64,000 bases of DNA, taken from the NCBI GenBank assembly GCA_011523945.1, contig WTFU01000054.1:62001-126000 (forward strand), read 5' to 3'. The notes beneath the pieces were generated by a model. It worked only from the letters and a program-made list of their open reading frames with translations. It was not told the origin of the DNA and did not search any database. The position numbers were made by a program, and so were the translations under genes. Source of the DNA: Mariniblastus sp. GTDB taxonomy: Bacteria; Planctomycetota; Planctomycetia; Pirellulales; Pirellulaceae. How positions within the stretch are numbered: the stretch's first letter is position 1; each line of letters opens with the position of its first letter. Below, piece after piece: positions 37,080-48,503 of this stretch.

Positions 37080-38051
37080 ATGAAAACGCAATCGACGTCA
37101 GACAACCAGAACTCTGAGCAAACCCTTGACACGGTTGCTGCGGAAATCCACGAATCGCTTGTATTTCCGAAATCATCTCACGTGGCGCCCATTCCTGAAT
37201 TCGACTCTCTGGTTGATCTGATTCTACGATTAAAAGCAATCGTCTACCCCGGGTTCCGGTCAAACGAATCCTCCAGTGAAAAGGTGCTCGCTGGATTAAG
37301 GTCGCAAATTGACGAAGCTCATCAACTGATTTCTCGGCAAGTCGCCATTGCCATCGCTCGCCATTTTGAAGCATGCGAAGATATGACGCTGCATGATTAC
37401 GGGGGCATTTCACCCGGCAAGCTCACCATGCCGGAGAATATCATGGAATTTAGTCAACGAATATCGACAGATTATATTCGCAAAATGCCGGAAATCCGCG
37501 CCTCATTATTAACAGACGTGAAAGCGGCCTACCTTGGTGACCCTGCCTGCAAAAATTATGATGAAGTAATTCTGTGCTATCCTGGATTAAATGCGATTAC
37601 CGTCCATCGACTTGCCCATGAACTTTACAAATTAAACGTTCCCTTCATCCCGAGGATGATGGCGGAGTGGGTTCATGGAGAAACGGGAGTCGACATCCAC
37701 CCAGGAGCAACCATCGGCGATCACTTCTTCATTGATCACGGAACTGGAGTTGTGATTGGTGAAACCTGCATCATTGGCGAGCACGTCAAAATCTATCAGG
37801 GAGTTACGCTCGGTGCCTTAAGTTTCCCGCAGGACGAAATGGGGCAACTGGTACGCGATTCCAAACGTCACCCCACGATTGAGGACAACGTCGTTATTTA
37901 CGCGAATGCGACAGTTTTAGGGGGTAAGACTGTCGTCGGTCGAGATTCGGTCGTCGGCTCAAGTGTCTGGCTGACCGAGAGCGTTGCGCCCTCAACAACG
38001 GTTACCATGGAAAAGCCGAAACTGAAGATCCGCAATCAAGTCGGCAACTAA
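37080..38051 (+). CDS. cysE: Serine O-acetyltransferase, EpsC/CysE type
   Basis: About 323 residues from ATG 37080 (an in-frame ATG at 36942 would add 46 variable residues; neither has a good RBS). The N-terminal helical domain covers about 1-200; the C-terminal left-handed beta-helix hexapeptide part is clear: GVDIHPGATIGDHFFIDHGTGVVIGETCIIGEHVKIYQGVTLGA, with catalytic-type His/Asp in this stretch. The enzyme makes O-acetylserine for cysteine synthesis. No cysK is in the window. Confidence 0.9.
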   Translation: MKTQSTSDNQNSEQTLDTVAAEIHESLVFPKSSHVAPIPEFDSLVDLILRLKAIVYPGFRSNESSSEKVLAGLRSQIDEAHQLISRQVAIAIARHFEACEDMTLHDYGGISPGKLTMPENIMEFSQRISTDYIRKMPEIRASLLTDVKAAYLGDPACKNYDEVILCYPGLNAITVHRLAHELYKLNVPFIPRMMAEWVHGETGVDIHPGATIGDHFFIDHGTGVVIGETCIIGEHVKIYQGVTLGALSFPQDEMGQLVRDSKRHPTIEDNVVIYANATVLGGKTVVGRDSVVGSSVWLTESVAPSTTVTMEKPKLKIRNQVGN

Positions 38052-38097
38052 ACAAGACGCGTCTCAACAACTCTGCCCGGCTAATCAACAGGTTGAT

Positions 38098-38127
38098 ATT
38101 GTCTGCGAAGAAGAGTCGTGAGACAAT
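38098..38127. repeat. 7-bp inverted repeat upstream of the sulfotransferase gene
   Basis: ATTGTCT at 38098-38104 and AGACAAT at 38121-38127 are exact complements 16 bases apart. Possible regulator-binding dyad; chance is not excluded. Confidence 0.25.
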
Positions 38128-38215
38128 TATCGTCGACCGAATGCAGACGATTCAGATCAGCTTCATTCGTCCCCTTTGAATCACTCCACCATTTGTTGTC
38201 TCACTGGATCATGAA

Positions 38216-39187
38216 ATGACCGATGCCATTTCCTCAACCGCTACTGAACGACTTCGGCAGTGCTGGCTGCATGTCCATGTACCCAAAGCTGGAGGATCGA
38301 CATTAAGACAGTTGATGAATCGAAACTTCGGAAAAGGATTTTATAATTCCAATTCACTATTGGAAACCAAGCAATACACCCGCGACGACGTAAGCGAAAT
38401 CATCCGTTGCCACCCCTGGGTCCAATGCTTGAGCGACCATAAACTCTCTCTCGACCTTCCATTCGAACATGAACACGCTGAAGTTTTTGCACTTAGCTAT
38501 GTTCGAAATCCAGTGGATCGGTTTATTTCAAGATACTTCTTCCACCGACATTTCGAAGAAGTAAATTGCATTGCCCAGCGAATGAGTTTTCGCGAATTTG
38601 CCACGGCTGAATTAGTCCAACAAGAGGTACACCCGCAAACCAATAGTCAAATATACTTTCTTAATGGCGGCAAATCGTTCGACTCTACCGAAGTCATTGA
38701 ACGAGCCATTGCCACTGGTCGAGCGCTTGTCTTTCCTATCGAGCGATTTGATGAATCCTGCATCTGCCTTGAACAACTATACCCCACCGTTTTTTCCGAC
38801 CTTTCTTACGTTCGTGCCAACGTCTCCAAACGCGATGCTGATATCTCTCCAGAAGATCGGGAGTTTGCAAATCGCTATCTAAACATGGACGATGCAGTCT
38901 TTGAGATGGCAAATCAATTCCTCGACGACACGCTTAGCCGAGCGTTCCCAACCGAAGACCTTCGCGATTCGGCACTCGCAAGTTTCAAAGATCGGTGCTC
39001 CCGGAGATTCCACAACTTTTATCCACCGGTCGCTCCCGGCGAACCTGTGCCACCTGTTGGAACGATTCCCAAATTTCCGGCACCGACAAAACCTTCGCCA
39101 GAACAACCGCATGATCCAAACTATCCCGATGAGAAGGTGGAACCCAAGGCGACCATGGCGACCCAGCCGACCGAACCCACCGAGTAG
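38216..39187 (+). CDS. Sulfotransferase family 2 protein
   Basis: A 323-residue protein. The 5'-phosphosulfate loop is seen as HVPKAGGSTLRQL near residue 21 and the 3'-phosphate site as YVRNPVDRFISRYF near 99. Family members move sulfate from PAPS to glycans or small molecules. The last about 55 residues are Pro/Pro-Thr-rich (PPVGTIPKFPAPTKP, then ATMATQPTEPTE), a probable disordered tail. No glycosyltransferases are next to it, so the acceptor cannot be guessed. Confidence 0.82.
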   Translation: MTDAISSTATERLRQCWLHVHVPKAGGSTLRQLMNRNFGKGFYNSNSLLETKQYTRDDVSEIIRCHPWVQCLSDHKLSLDLPFEHEHAEVFALSYVRNPVDRFISRYFFHRHFEEVNCIAQRMSFREFATAELVQQEVHPQTNSQIYFLNGGKSFDSTEVIERAIATGRALVFPIERFDESCICLEQLYPTVFSDLSYVRANVSKRDADISPEDREFANRYLNMDDAVFEMANQFLDDTLSRAFPTEDLRDSALASFKDRCSRRFHNFYPPVAPGEPVPPVGTIPKFPAPTKPSPEQPHDPNYPDEKVEPKATMATQPTEPTE

Positions 39188-39280
39188 GAATCTCTTGAGC
39201 AGATCCCAAAAGTGGATTTCTAATTCCCGGGTGGCACCACAATCCAACCACACGCAACCGCCCACCAAACTACAAATAGG

Positions 39281-40306
39281 CTAGAACCCTAAACCTTTGG
39301 TTTTTGTTTGCACGCGACAGATCCGATCGCTTGATGTGATGAACAGTGTTGACCCATCGCCGCCAAAAGCACAGTTTGCCGTTGGCTTACCCATCATTAA
39401 TCGTCCCAACAGCTTACCAGTTGGCGAAATCACAAGTATTCCGCCGGGACCCGATGCCCAGAGATTTCCCTCCACATCAACACACATGCCATCCGGCATT
39501 CCGGGGTCGCCTTGATTTGCATACTCAATGCTATTGAGAATCGTCTTTCCCTTGCTTGCCGTCGTCCCATCGGGCTTAATCGCGTAGGCGTTGTAAATCG
39601 GTGCAGGGCGGTGCGATTGGGCGACATACAAAGTCTTTTCATCCGGTGACAATGCAATCCCGTTTGGACGTTCCAACTCTTTGGTCAACAGCGTTACCTC
39701 GCCATCGACACCCAGTCGGTAGACCCCACAATAATCAAGCTCACGTTTGGATTCATCTCGCAATCCATACGGCGGATCCGTGAAGTAAATCGCACCGCTG
39801 GAATGAATGACCAGATCGTTAGGACTGTTAAACCGCTTGCCCTTAAATTTATCTGCCAGCGTTGTTTTCGAACCGTCCGATTCAACACGGTAAATCCGCC
39901 GGTTTCCATGATCGCATACAACCAATCGACCTTTGGCATCCGTCATTAGCCCATTTGAACCTGGCTCTTTCTCACCGTTCTTCCCCTCGTATCCACTTGG
40001 ATCCATAAATATCGAATGCCCATTTTTGGGGTTCCAACAGTGGATCTTGTTTTGAGGCACATCTGAAAAAAGCAAAACACTTTTATCTTTGATCCAAACA
40101 GGACCTTCGGACCATTGATACCCTGTCGTAAGGACTTCTATTGGACTTGTCGGGTCGATTAAATCACTTAATGCAGGATCGAGAATCTCAATACTCCCCA
40201 CGGTCGCTCGCTCAGCAGATTTTTCCTGCGCATTGAGCAGCAATGAAAGGGACAGCGAAACCAACGCACAAACCAAGGCCCTTAAACCAACTGAATAACG
40301 CAACAT
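39281..40306 (-). CDS. Exported SMP-30/gluconolactonase-like hydrolase
   Basis: About 341 residues from ATG 40306 (another ATG at 40321 adds five). A signal peptide covers about the first 25 residues. The six-bladed propeller shows the metal-site motifs of the SMP-30/Gnl family: WSEGPVWIKDKSVLLFSDV, FNSPNDLVIHSSGAIYFTDPPYG, ELERPNGIALSPDEKTLYV and GMPDGMCVDVEGNLWASG. It probably opens lactones of sugar acids in the periplasm. Stands alone on its strand. Confidence 0.9.
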   Translation of the reverse strand: MLRYSVGLRALVCALVSLSLSLLLNAQEKSAERATVGSIEILDPALSDLIDPTSPIEVLTTGYQWSEGPVWIKDKSVLLFSDVPQNKIHCWNPKNGHSIFMDPSGYEGKNGEKEPGSNGLMTDAKGRLVVCDHGNRRIYRVESDGSKTTLADKFKGKRFNSPNDLVIHSSGAIYFTDPPYGLRDESKRELDYCGVYRLGVDGEVTLLTKELERPNGIALSPDEKTLYVAQSHRPAPIYNAYAIKPDGTTASKGKTILNSIEYANQGDPGMPDGMCVDVEGNLWASGPGGILVISPTGKLLGRLMMGKPTANCAFGGDGSTLFITSSDRICRVQTKTKGLGF

Positions 40307-40441
40307 CGAACACCTCGACAAAAAAGATCTCAGAAGTCAAACAAAACAAAATCTAACAACAGTAGTCTAGCGACTCTTATTCACCATCGCATACTTTCCG
40401 ATAATTTTTTCTCGCATTCGCGACTAACTTCCAACAATATC

Positions 40442-43039
40442 CTAATCGTCGAAAATCCAACGCCAGCCAAAAAAACGCTTGCACGGATAAAGAAAACACA
40501 AAACGATCCACCCCGAAATACTCAACCAGGCACCAATCAAAAACGATCTTGGTTGGTAGCAAAACGTAACCAAAAATTCGCCTCCATTATTAAAGGGCAG
40601 TAAAAATAAGTTTTCAAATCCGTCATTCGGTTCGGGTAAAAATTCCGACGCAGACAGTAAATCAGCATTTACCACTTGCTCGCGCCCGACATCCTCAACC
40701 TCTACACTCCAACCTGCGACGGGTGGTGCATAAAACCCCAAAATACGGGGGGCATCTGTCACTATCCGAGCAACAAAACGAGTGCTGGTGAACTCAACCA
40801 TTTCAATCTCAGCTCGATTGGCAGCGCCCTCCCAATCAATCAGCTTAATTCCCTTGCCCCATTCAGGAATTTGAACCGGCGGGTAAGGCACCGCCTCGTC
40901 CTGGATATCGAACATCCAAGCAATGGGAAAGGCCGACGACTCGCCAGCAGGGTAGGGCGGAGGCTCGATGACGACTTCCCCCTCTTCTGATCTTTTGATA
41001 ACGCCATGAACCTGGGAATCCTGAATCCACTCCTTTCCCCCTGAATCGTAGCCTCCAGCAACAACCGCTTCCCAGCGTTCAATTAAGCGCTGATAAGACT
41101 TCGGCCAGATTGAACTGAAGCTCCCCAACAGAACCACTTCTTCGCCTAAATGTTGTTTGGGAAACATTGAGCGTCGCTGCCATTTCACTACTTCCTCGAG
41201 GCGTTGCTCCGCACTTACATTGGCCCAATCCAGCGGAGGCAAAGCCCCCATTTCACTTCGGTAAATCCTGAGAGGTTCAACACCAACCGATTGCCGTAAT
41301 TCCTTTAGTCCGGAAATCTCCTCCGTTTCCTCAGTGAACGCCACGATAGGAACCGTTGAAAGCAACCAACGATTTGACAAAGAAGTTTCGACAATGGAAA
41401 TGAAAAGCACCGCGCCAAGAACCCACCGGGCAGAATAAGGGTTTACCCTCGATGACAAACCCAACCAACCTCCGACGAACAAGAATAAGGCGACGACACT
41501 AGTATGGAGCAGCGCAGTCTTGATCTCAACAACCGCCCCCTTGGAGTCAAAAGGACCAAAAAATGGATCCGAAAAAGCCAAGGGGAACCAAGCCTCAATC
41601 CAATCCCCCGCCGCAATCCATCCGGTAAAACTGATGCAGGCCAATAAGAAACTAAACGCCACTACACCCCGCGAATGCAACTTAGGAAGGTTCATCGCTG
41701 CCAATGCAATAATTGCAAAACTGGCAATCACAAACAACTTGGCCGGATAACGAAACAAAAAATATTTCGGCAATGTCATTACCATCCACCAATAAACACC
41801 TCCCACTTGAGGTCCCAGAGAACTTCGAAAAGAAGGGTCAGGATGAATTTCATTAATTAACCAGACCAATCCGTACCAACCGAACGACCCAAATGCGAAT
41901 ACACAAAAAACCCAGGAGAGCCAAACTTGTTTTCTGCTTTGGCCCCACAATCGCAAACTGAAAATCCCTAAAATGAAAACAGCCAATCCAGCATAAAGCG
42001 ATGGAACCCACATTCGATCGGCACCCGCAAGACCATCGGTCCACCGACGATTGATAGGAAACGGCTTTCCCGAAATATTCGGCCAAACAAGTTCCATCAT
42101 TGACCACGGGGGTTGACTGAATTGATAAGCATGCCCAGCCACACCATTCGCATCCCCAAAAATCGACTCACCATCCAATCCGGGGGTGGTCTGATTTAAT
42201 TTACTTTCAGCTGCCTGGTAAAAATTCATAGCCTGCGAAGTTCTTGAACGCTCGCTCAATCGCGACCACTCCATCGTAGGCAACAGCTGAACTGCTGAAA
42301 GCACACTGCTAGTTCCAACCAAAACCGCCATCAAGAACAACGCTCGCCACCAATCCATGCGATGTTCCAAATCAAGATTCTTCTGCTGCCGAGCGCACTG
42401 GAACCCAAGGGTTGCCGCCGATATCAGACCTACGTGATAGACCATCTGGGGGTCTCCGCCAAGAATCATCATCGAGCAGACCATCGCTAAACCGAGCGCC
42501 CACTTTAACTGCCTCGTCTGGACCATCCTCAAAATACAAAGCATGGCCCACGGAAACCAAGCTGCGCTAACTAGATAAATGATGTTGGTAACCTGAAACA
42601 GTACCACCCCGCCGAAAGGATAGGCGAATGCGGCGAGCGTCGCGCCAATCTTCTCCGCGCCGACGAAACGAGCAAATCCAAACGCCCCGCCTGCGGCCAA
42701 TGGAATGTGCAGCGCCAGATAAATTCCGTACCGCGATGGGTAACTCAAAGAACGGCAAAAGAAAACCAGCTTTCCTGGATAAAATACGCTCGATGATCCA
42801 TCCCCCACCACCGGCATTCCGAAATTACAAAACGGGTTCCAAAGTGGGATTTCACCAGCCGCCCATTGGGCATCAATCCACTCGAACAACGGATAATAGA
42901 GGTAGCCCGAATCTCGAAATCCAACGACTTCGCGGCCCATCATCATCGGACCAAAAAACCAAAGCCAGATCCCCCCAATTAAGAGCGCAGGCCAGTACTG
43001 AAGCAGGCAGGTTTTGAGTTTTATTAATACAGCATTCAC
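40442..43039 (-). CDS. YfhO-like large membrane protein
   Basis: An 865-residue protein with about a dozen hydrophobic helices in the first 560 residues and a soluble C-terminal region with a last helical pair. The opening resembles YfhO-type lipid-linked glycosyltransferases (GFRDSGYLYYPLFEWIDAQW, then PLWNPFCNFGMPVVGDGSSSVFYP). The family handles lipid-linked sugars for surface polymers. The ORF is intact; function is inferred from the opening motif only. Confidence 0.75.
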   Translation of the reverse strand: MNAVLIKLKTCLLQYWPALLIGGIWLWFFGPMMMGREVVGFRDSGYLYYPLFEWIDAQWAAGEIPLWNPFCNFGMPVVGDGSSSVFYPGKLVFFCRSLSYPSRYGIYLALHIPLAAGGAFGFARFVGAEKIGATLAAFAYPFGGVVLFQVTNIIYLVSAAWFPWAMLCILRMVQTRQLKWALGLAMVCSMMILGGDPQMVYHVGLISAATLGFQCARQQKNLDLEHRMDWWRALFLMAVLVGTSSVLSAVQLLPTMEWSRLSERSRTSQAMNFYQAAESKLNQTTPGLDGESIFGDANGVAGHAYQFSQPPWSMMELVWPNISGKPFPINRRWTDGLAGADRMWVPSLYAGLAVFILGIFSLRLWGQSRKQVWLSWVFCVFAFGSFGWYGLVWLINEIHPDPSFRSSLGPQVGGVYWWMVMTLPKYFLFRYPAKLFVIASFAIIALAAMNLPKLHSRGVVAFSFLLACISFTGWIAAGDWIEAWFPLAFSDPFFGPFDSKGAVVEIKTALLHTSVVALFLFVGGWLGLSSRVNPYSARWVLGAVLFISIVETSLSNRWLLSTVPIVAFTEETEEISGLKELRQSVGVEPLRIYRSEMGALPPLDWANVSAEQRLEEVVKWQRRSMFPKQHLGEEVVLLGSFSSIWPKSYQRLIERWEAVVAGGYDSGGKEWIQDSQVHGVIKRSEEGEVVIEPPPYPAGESSAFPIAWMFDIQDEAVPYPPVQIPEWGKGIKLIDWEGAANRAEIEMVEFTSTRFVARIVTDAPRILGFYAPPVAGWSVEVEDVGREQVVNADLLSASEFLPEPNDGFENLFLLPFNNGGEFLVTFCYQPRSFLIGAWLSISGWIVLCFLYPCKRFFGWRWIFDD

Positions 43040-43214
43040 GCGTCTATCCTAGTCACTTACAAGAACCAAGATAACCGCTCAGCGCTGCTTCCAATCGAAT
43101 TCCGCAAACAAAAACCAGTTCTTCAAGGAGAATTGATAAGCGACCGGAGTAGCTAACCGACCCGATCGATGGTTAAACTGGAAAAGGTTCATTCATACGA
43201 GATTGGGGTGATTA

Positions 43215-44762
43215 GTGACGGTCTACATAATTCTGGGTGTTATCTTTTTCGCCTTGCTCGTGATTACAGTGCACGATCTGACTCAAAAAAAACATCCAAT
43301 CCTTCGCAACTATCCCGTACTGGGACACGGACGTCACCTTCTTGAAGAGCTCGGCCCCAAACTACGGCAATACATCGTCGCGGGAAATAATGAAGAGCGT
43401 CCTTTCACCCGCGACCAACGACACTGGATTTATCGTTCTGCATCGAAAGGAAACAACTACTTCGGCTTTGGCACCGACAATGATCTGGAGCAGACTTCGG
43501 GCTACCTGATCGTTAAACAATCGACCTTCCCCATTCACGATATTCAACCGGAAGACCCACGATATGATCCGTATTACCGAATTCCCGTCGCCAAAATTCT
43601 AGGGGGTCCGCGCAATCGAAAACTTGCCTTTCGCCCCGATTCAATAATCAATATTTCGGCGATGAGTTATGGATCTCTTTCAGCACCGGCAGTCCAGGCC
43701 ATTAATCGAGGATGTGCGATAGCCCAATGCCTACACAACACGGGGGAAGGGGGGATCTCCCCACACCACGATTTGGGAGGCGGACTGATCTGGCAACTTG
43801 GTACCGGATATTATGGCGCCAGACGAAACGACGGAAGATTTGACGAACAGAAATTTACGGAAGCCTGCGATAGGTACGAGGTAAAAGCCGTGGAAATCAA
43901 ATTAAGCCAAGGGGCCAAACCTGGCCGCGGAGGCGTACTTCCCGCGAGCAAAGTAACCGCGGAGATTGCCGATATTCGCGGGATTGAAATTGGCAAAAGC
44001 TGTCTCTCGCCCAACTCACACCTTGAATTCTCTAACGCAGACGAACTTCTCGACTTTGTTGAACGACTCGCCGAAAAATCCGGATTACCCATTGGAATTA
44101 AGTCCGCTGTAGGTGAACTTAGCTTTTGGCAAGAACTTGCCAAATTAATGGCGACTGGGACTCGCGGGGTCGACTTTATCTGCATCGACGGTGGAGAAGG
44201 GGGCACCGGAGCAGCACCGCTTACTTTTTCCGACCACGTTTCCCTCCCGTTTAAGCTTGGATTTTCACGGGTTTTCCGTGAGTTCGCCAAGCTCGATCTT
44301 CAGGAAAATATCATGTTTATCGGGGCCGGAAAACTAGGCTTTCCCCATGAGTCTCTTGCAGCGATGGCGATGGGATGCGACATGATCAGTATTGCCAGAG
44401 AAGCCATGTTGGCCATTGGTTGTATTCAAGCGCAAATTTGCCACACGGGGAAGTGCCCCACGGGTGTCGCAACGCAAAACGCATGGCTCATGCGTGGTCT
44501 CGACCCAACGGACAAATCAGCAAAACTGGCTAATTTTATCCTCACCTTAAGAAAAGAAATCCTTCAGCTGAGCCATGCCTGTGGAGTCGAACACCCGGGA
44601 TTAACCACTCCCGATAGCTTTGAAATCCTCAACGAAGGTTTCCAATCACAAAATCTCAGTGAGTGCTTCGAACTACAGGGTACATCTACCATCCCTTCCG
44701 CAGAAGATCGCTCTTCAATCATTAAGCTAATGAACAATCTGCCGACAATCGAGAACCATTGA
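43215..44762 (+). CDS. FMN-binding glutamate-synthase-like protein
   Basis: A 515-residue protein from GTG 43215 with GGGGTG upstream. An N-terminal membrane helix (about 4-21) precedes a glutamate-synthase central/FMN domain: ISAMSYGSLSAPAVQAINRG, VEIKLSQGAKPGRGGVLP, GEGGTGAAPLTFSDHV and, for the 3Fe-4S cluster, three Cys in CIQAQICHTGKCPTGVATQ. It lacks the glutaminase domain, so it is a stand-alone flavoprotein whose electron acceptor and substrate are unknown. Confidence 0.9.
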   Translation: MTVYIILGVIFFALLVITVHDLTQKKHPILRNYPVLGHGRHLLEELGPKLRQYIVAGNNEERPFTRDQRHWIYRSASKGNNYFGFGTDNDLEQTSGYLIVKQSTFPIHDIQPEDPRYDPYYRIPVAKILGGPRNRKLAFRPDSIINISAMSYGSLSAPAVQAINRGCAIAQCLHNTGEGGISPHHDLGGGLIWQLGTGYYGARRNDGRFDEQKFTEACDRYEVKAVEIKLSQGAKPGRGGVLPASKVTAEIADIRGIEIGKSCLSPNSHLEFSNADELLDFVERLAEKSGLPIGIKSAVGELSFWQELAKLMATGTRGVDFICIDGGEGGTGAAPLTFSDHVSLPFKLGFSRVFREFAKLDLQENIMFIGAGKLGFPHESLAAMAMGCDMISIAREAMLAIGCIQAQICHTGKCPTGVATQNAWLMRGLDPTDKSAKLANFILTLRKEILQLSHACGVEHPGLTTPDSFEILNEGFQSQNLSECFELQGTSTIPSAEDRSSIIKLMNNLPTIENH

Positions 44763-44826
44763 ACCGTCCGCACTTCAAACTTAGCTTCCCACATCTACCC
44801 CGATCGTCAACTGAAACTTCGAATAT

Positions 44827-45666
44827 ATGACATCTGCAAACATGACACCCTCTCCTGAACTGACGGTAGCAATCAATGCCGCAAGAAAAGCCGAAAAAAT
44901 ACTTTCGTCATATTTCGCTGACCTTGCTTCAGCAGAAATTCGCACAAAATATACCAACGAGGAATTTCAGGGAGTGGTCACCAAAGCTGACGTCGAAGCC
45001 GAAAGAACGATTGTCGATGCCATCCAAAGAGAACTTCCGCATCATCATTTCCTTGCCGAAGAAGAACATACAGCGACACTCGAAAGCGAACACCTCTGGG
45101 TCATCGACCCACTGGATGGAACGAATAACTTCGCACACGGTATCCCTCATTTCGCAATATCAATCGCCTACTACCGGCGCGGCATTGCCGAGTGCGGTGT
45201 GATTCTCAACCCAACCAATGGTGATCTCTTTACCACACAGAAAGGGCAGGGCTCGTACTGGAATGCCAAGTCGGTTTCCGTTAACCAACATCAGGCTCTG
45301 GAAAACACAATGATCGCCGTTGGGTTTTATTATGACCGCGGCGCTATGATGAAAGCCACGCTCAATGCAGTCGAAGCGCTTTTCCAAAAAAAGATTCATG
45401 GAATTCGTCGATTTGGAACGGCCGCTCTCGATCTTGTCCAAGTTGGCCTTGGTCGATTCGGCGGTTACTTTGAATACGAACTTTCTCCGTGGGATTTCGC
45501 AGCCGCTCAATTATTCGTCAAAGAAGCGGGGGGCACTGTCACCACCTGCCAAGGCACACCTCTTCCTCTTCAAAAAAGTTCAGTTCTGGCAACCAATTCA
45601 AAACTCCACTCGCAGATTCTTGAGATTGTTTCACAACACGCCGACTTCCAACCGTCCAAAACCTAA
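44827..45666 (+). CDS. Inositol monophosphatase family protein
   Basis: A 279-residue member of the Mg-dependent phosphatase family that cleaves inositol-1-phosphate and related phosphates. Metal-binding motifs are complete: VTKADVEAE, LAEEEH near 75, WVIDPLDGTNNFAHG near 90 and ELSPWDFAAAQLFVKEAGG near 220. ATG 44845 is an alternative start. It sits on the same strand as neighbours but without overlap, so its pathway is open. Confidence 0.92.
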   Translation: MTSANMTPSPELTVAINAARKAEKILSSYFADLASAEIRTKYTNEEFQGVVTKADVEAERTIVDAIQRELPHHHFLAEEEHTATLESEHLWVIDPLDGTNNFAHGIPHFAISIAYYRRGIAECGVILNPTNGDLFTTQKGQGSYWNAKSVSVNQHQALENTMIAVGFYYDRGAMMKATLNAVEALFQKKIHGIRRFGTAALDLVQVGLGRFGGYFEYELSPWDFAAAQLFVKEAGGTVTTCQGTPLPLQKSSVLATNSKLHSQILEIVSQHADFQPSKT

Positions 45667-45765
45667 CTCCTTTTGTCTTGGCCTAACCTTCGCGGCAGCA
45701 TTATAATTTCCGCTGACGGTCGCTTTGACCAACTCAACTCCCTTGCCTTCAGAATCTCAAAGACG

Positions 45766-46488
45766 ATGAAAATAAACTTACTCGCTATATTTATCGCTCT
45801 GGCGATGGCGCATCATGCGACCGCACAGTCGGAACGACAGGACTTCCATAATTCGTCACGATGGCTGGAAGCCATTGCCAAATTTGAATCCGCTGATCAA
45901 GAAAAAATGCCACCTAAAAATGCCATTCTTTTCGTTGGCAGTTCTAGCATTCGCCTTTGGAACTTAGACAAATCATTCCCAGATCTCATTACCATTAACC
46001 GCGGATTTGGAGGATCACAACTTGCCGACTCCGTCCAATTCCTCGACCGAATTGTCCTTAATTACGAGCCTCAGTCGATTGTCATTTATGCGGGTGACAA
46101 TGACATCAAGGCTGGAAAATCGCCACAACGTGTATTTGCTGATTTTGCAGAATTCGTCGCCATCGTGCGAAAGAAACTACCTTTAGCCAAGATACATTAC
46201 GTTGCCATCAAGCCCAGCATCTCGCGATGGCAACTAGTTACACCGATGAGAAAGACGAACCGGCTCGTTGAATCATACTGCAAGGCCGATAAACTACTTT
46301 TCTTCGTCGACATCGACCAGCCTATGCTAGGCGACGATAATAAACCTCGTCCCGAGCTATTTGCAAAAGACGGACTTCACCTAAACGACGCCGGTTATGC
46401 CCTGTGGAATGAAGTACTGACAGAAAGCCTGAGCCGATCAGGTTGCCTCGAAAGTGCACAAAAAGCACCAAAACAATCGAAGAACTAG
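45766..46488 (+). CDS. Exported SGNH/GDSL-type hydrolase
   Basis: About 240 residues from ATG 45766 (the frame extends to 45673 without signal-peptide sense). A signal peptide covers the first 20 or so residues (ending TAQ). SGNH blocks: FVGSSSIRLW (block I, Ser), NRGFGGSQ (block II Gly), IYAGDNDI (block III Asn) and DGLHLNDAGY (block V Asp/His). It likely removes acyl groups from sugars or lipids outside the cytosol. Its end overlaps the atpC end by 4 bases, convergently. Confidence 0.88.
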   Translation: MKINLLAIFIALAMAHHATAQSERQDFHNSSRWLEAIAKFESADQEKMPPKNAILFVGSSSIRLWNLDKSFPDLITINRGFGGSQLADSVQFLDRIVLNYEPQSIVIYAGDNDIKAGKSPQRVFADFAEFVAIVRKKLPLAKIHYVAIKPSISRWQLVTPMRKTNRLVESYCKADKLLFFVDIDQPMLGDDNKPRPELFAKDGLHLNDAGYALWNEVLTESLSRSGCLESAQKAPKQSKN

Positions 46489-46880
46489 GACTTCGATGCG
46501 ATCCGAATCTTAGCCTGCGCCTGTGCAATCGCCTTTTGTTTCATCTCAGCCAAAGCCGGATTAGACGCAGACTCCGCTTCGGCCGCCTCAAGTTCCGCTT
46601 TCGCGGCAGCAAGATCGATCTCACCAACGCTCATACTTTGCCCAGTCAAAACTGAAACAACGTTGTCTTCTACCTGGACGTTGCCGCCTTCGACATAGTA
46701 TCGCGATTCTTCCGAGCCAACGCGTGCTCTCAATTCACCCGGCCCAAGTCTTCCGATCATCGGGGCATGACCCGGCAAAAAACCAGCCTCACCATCGAAG
46801 AGCGTGACTGTCACAGCATCGACCATCTGATCAAGCGTCGTTTTTTCAGGTGTGACGATTACAAGTTGTATCTGTGCCAT
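46485..46880 (-). CDS. atpC: F1Fo ATP synthase epsilon subunit
   Basis: A 131-residue subunit with an N-terminal beta domain (QLVIVTPEKTTLDQMVDAV, then PGHAPMIGRLGPGELR) and a C-terminal helical Ala/Glu-rich hairpin. It couples rotation and regulates hydrolysis. Last gene of the atp operon. Confidence 0.95.
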   Translation of the reverse strand: MAQIQLVIVTPEKTTLDQMVDAVTVTLFDGEAGFLPGHAPMIGRLGPGELRARVGSEESRYYVEGGNVQVEDNVVSVLTGQSMSVGEIDLAAAKAELEAAEAESASNPALAEMKQKAIAQAQAKIRIASKS

Positions 46881-46985
46881 AACATTGCTCTAAATTCGCG
46901 CGAAAACTCTTTAAAAAAGCCGGATTCAATCTACCGCCAAACGAACTAAACCAAGAGCACCGATCTAATTGACCGACACCCAAAA

Positions 46986-48437
<1,452 letters not shown>

Positions 48438-48503
48438 TCAATTTTCAGTTTGATTTATCTTCTATACTCAACAAGCCGAACTACCGACTCACATTCTCTT
48501 CGC

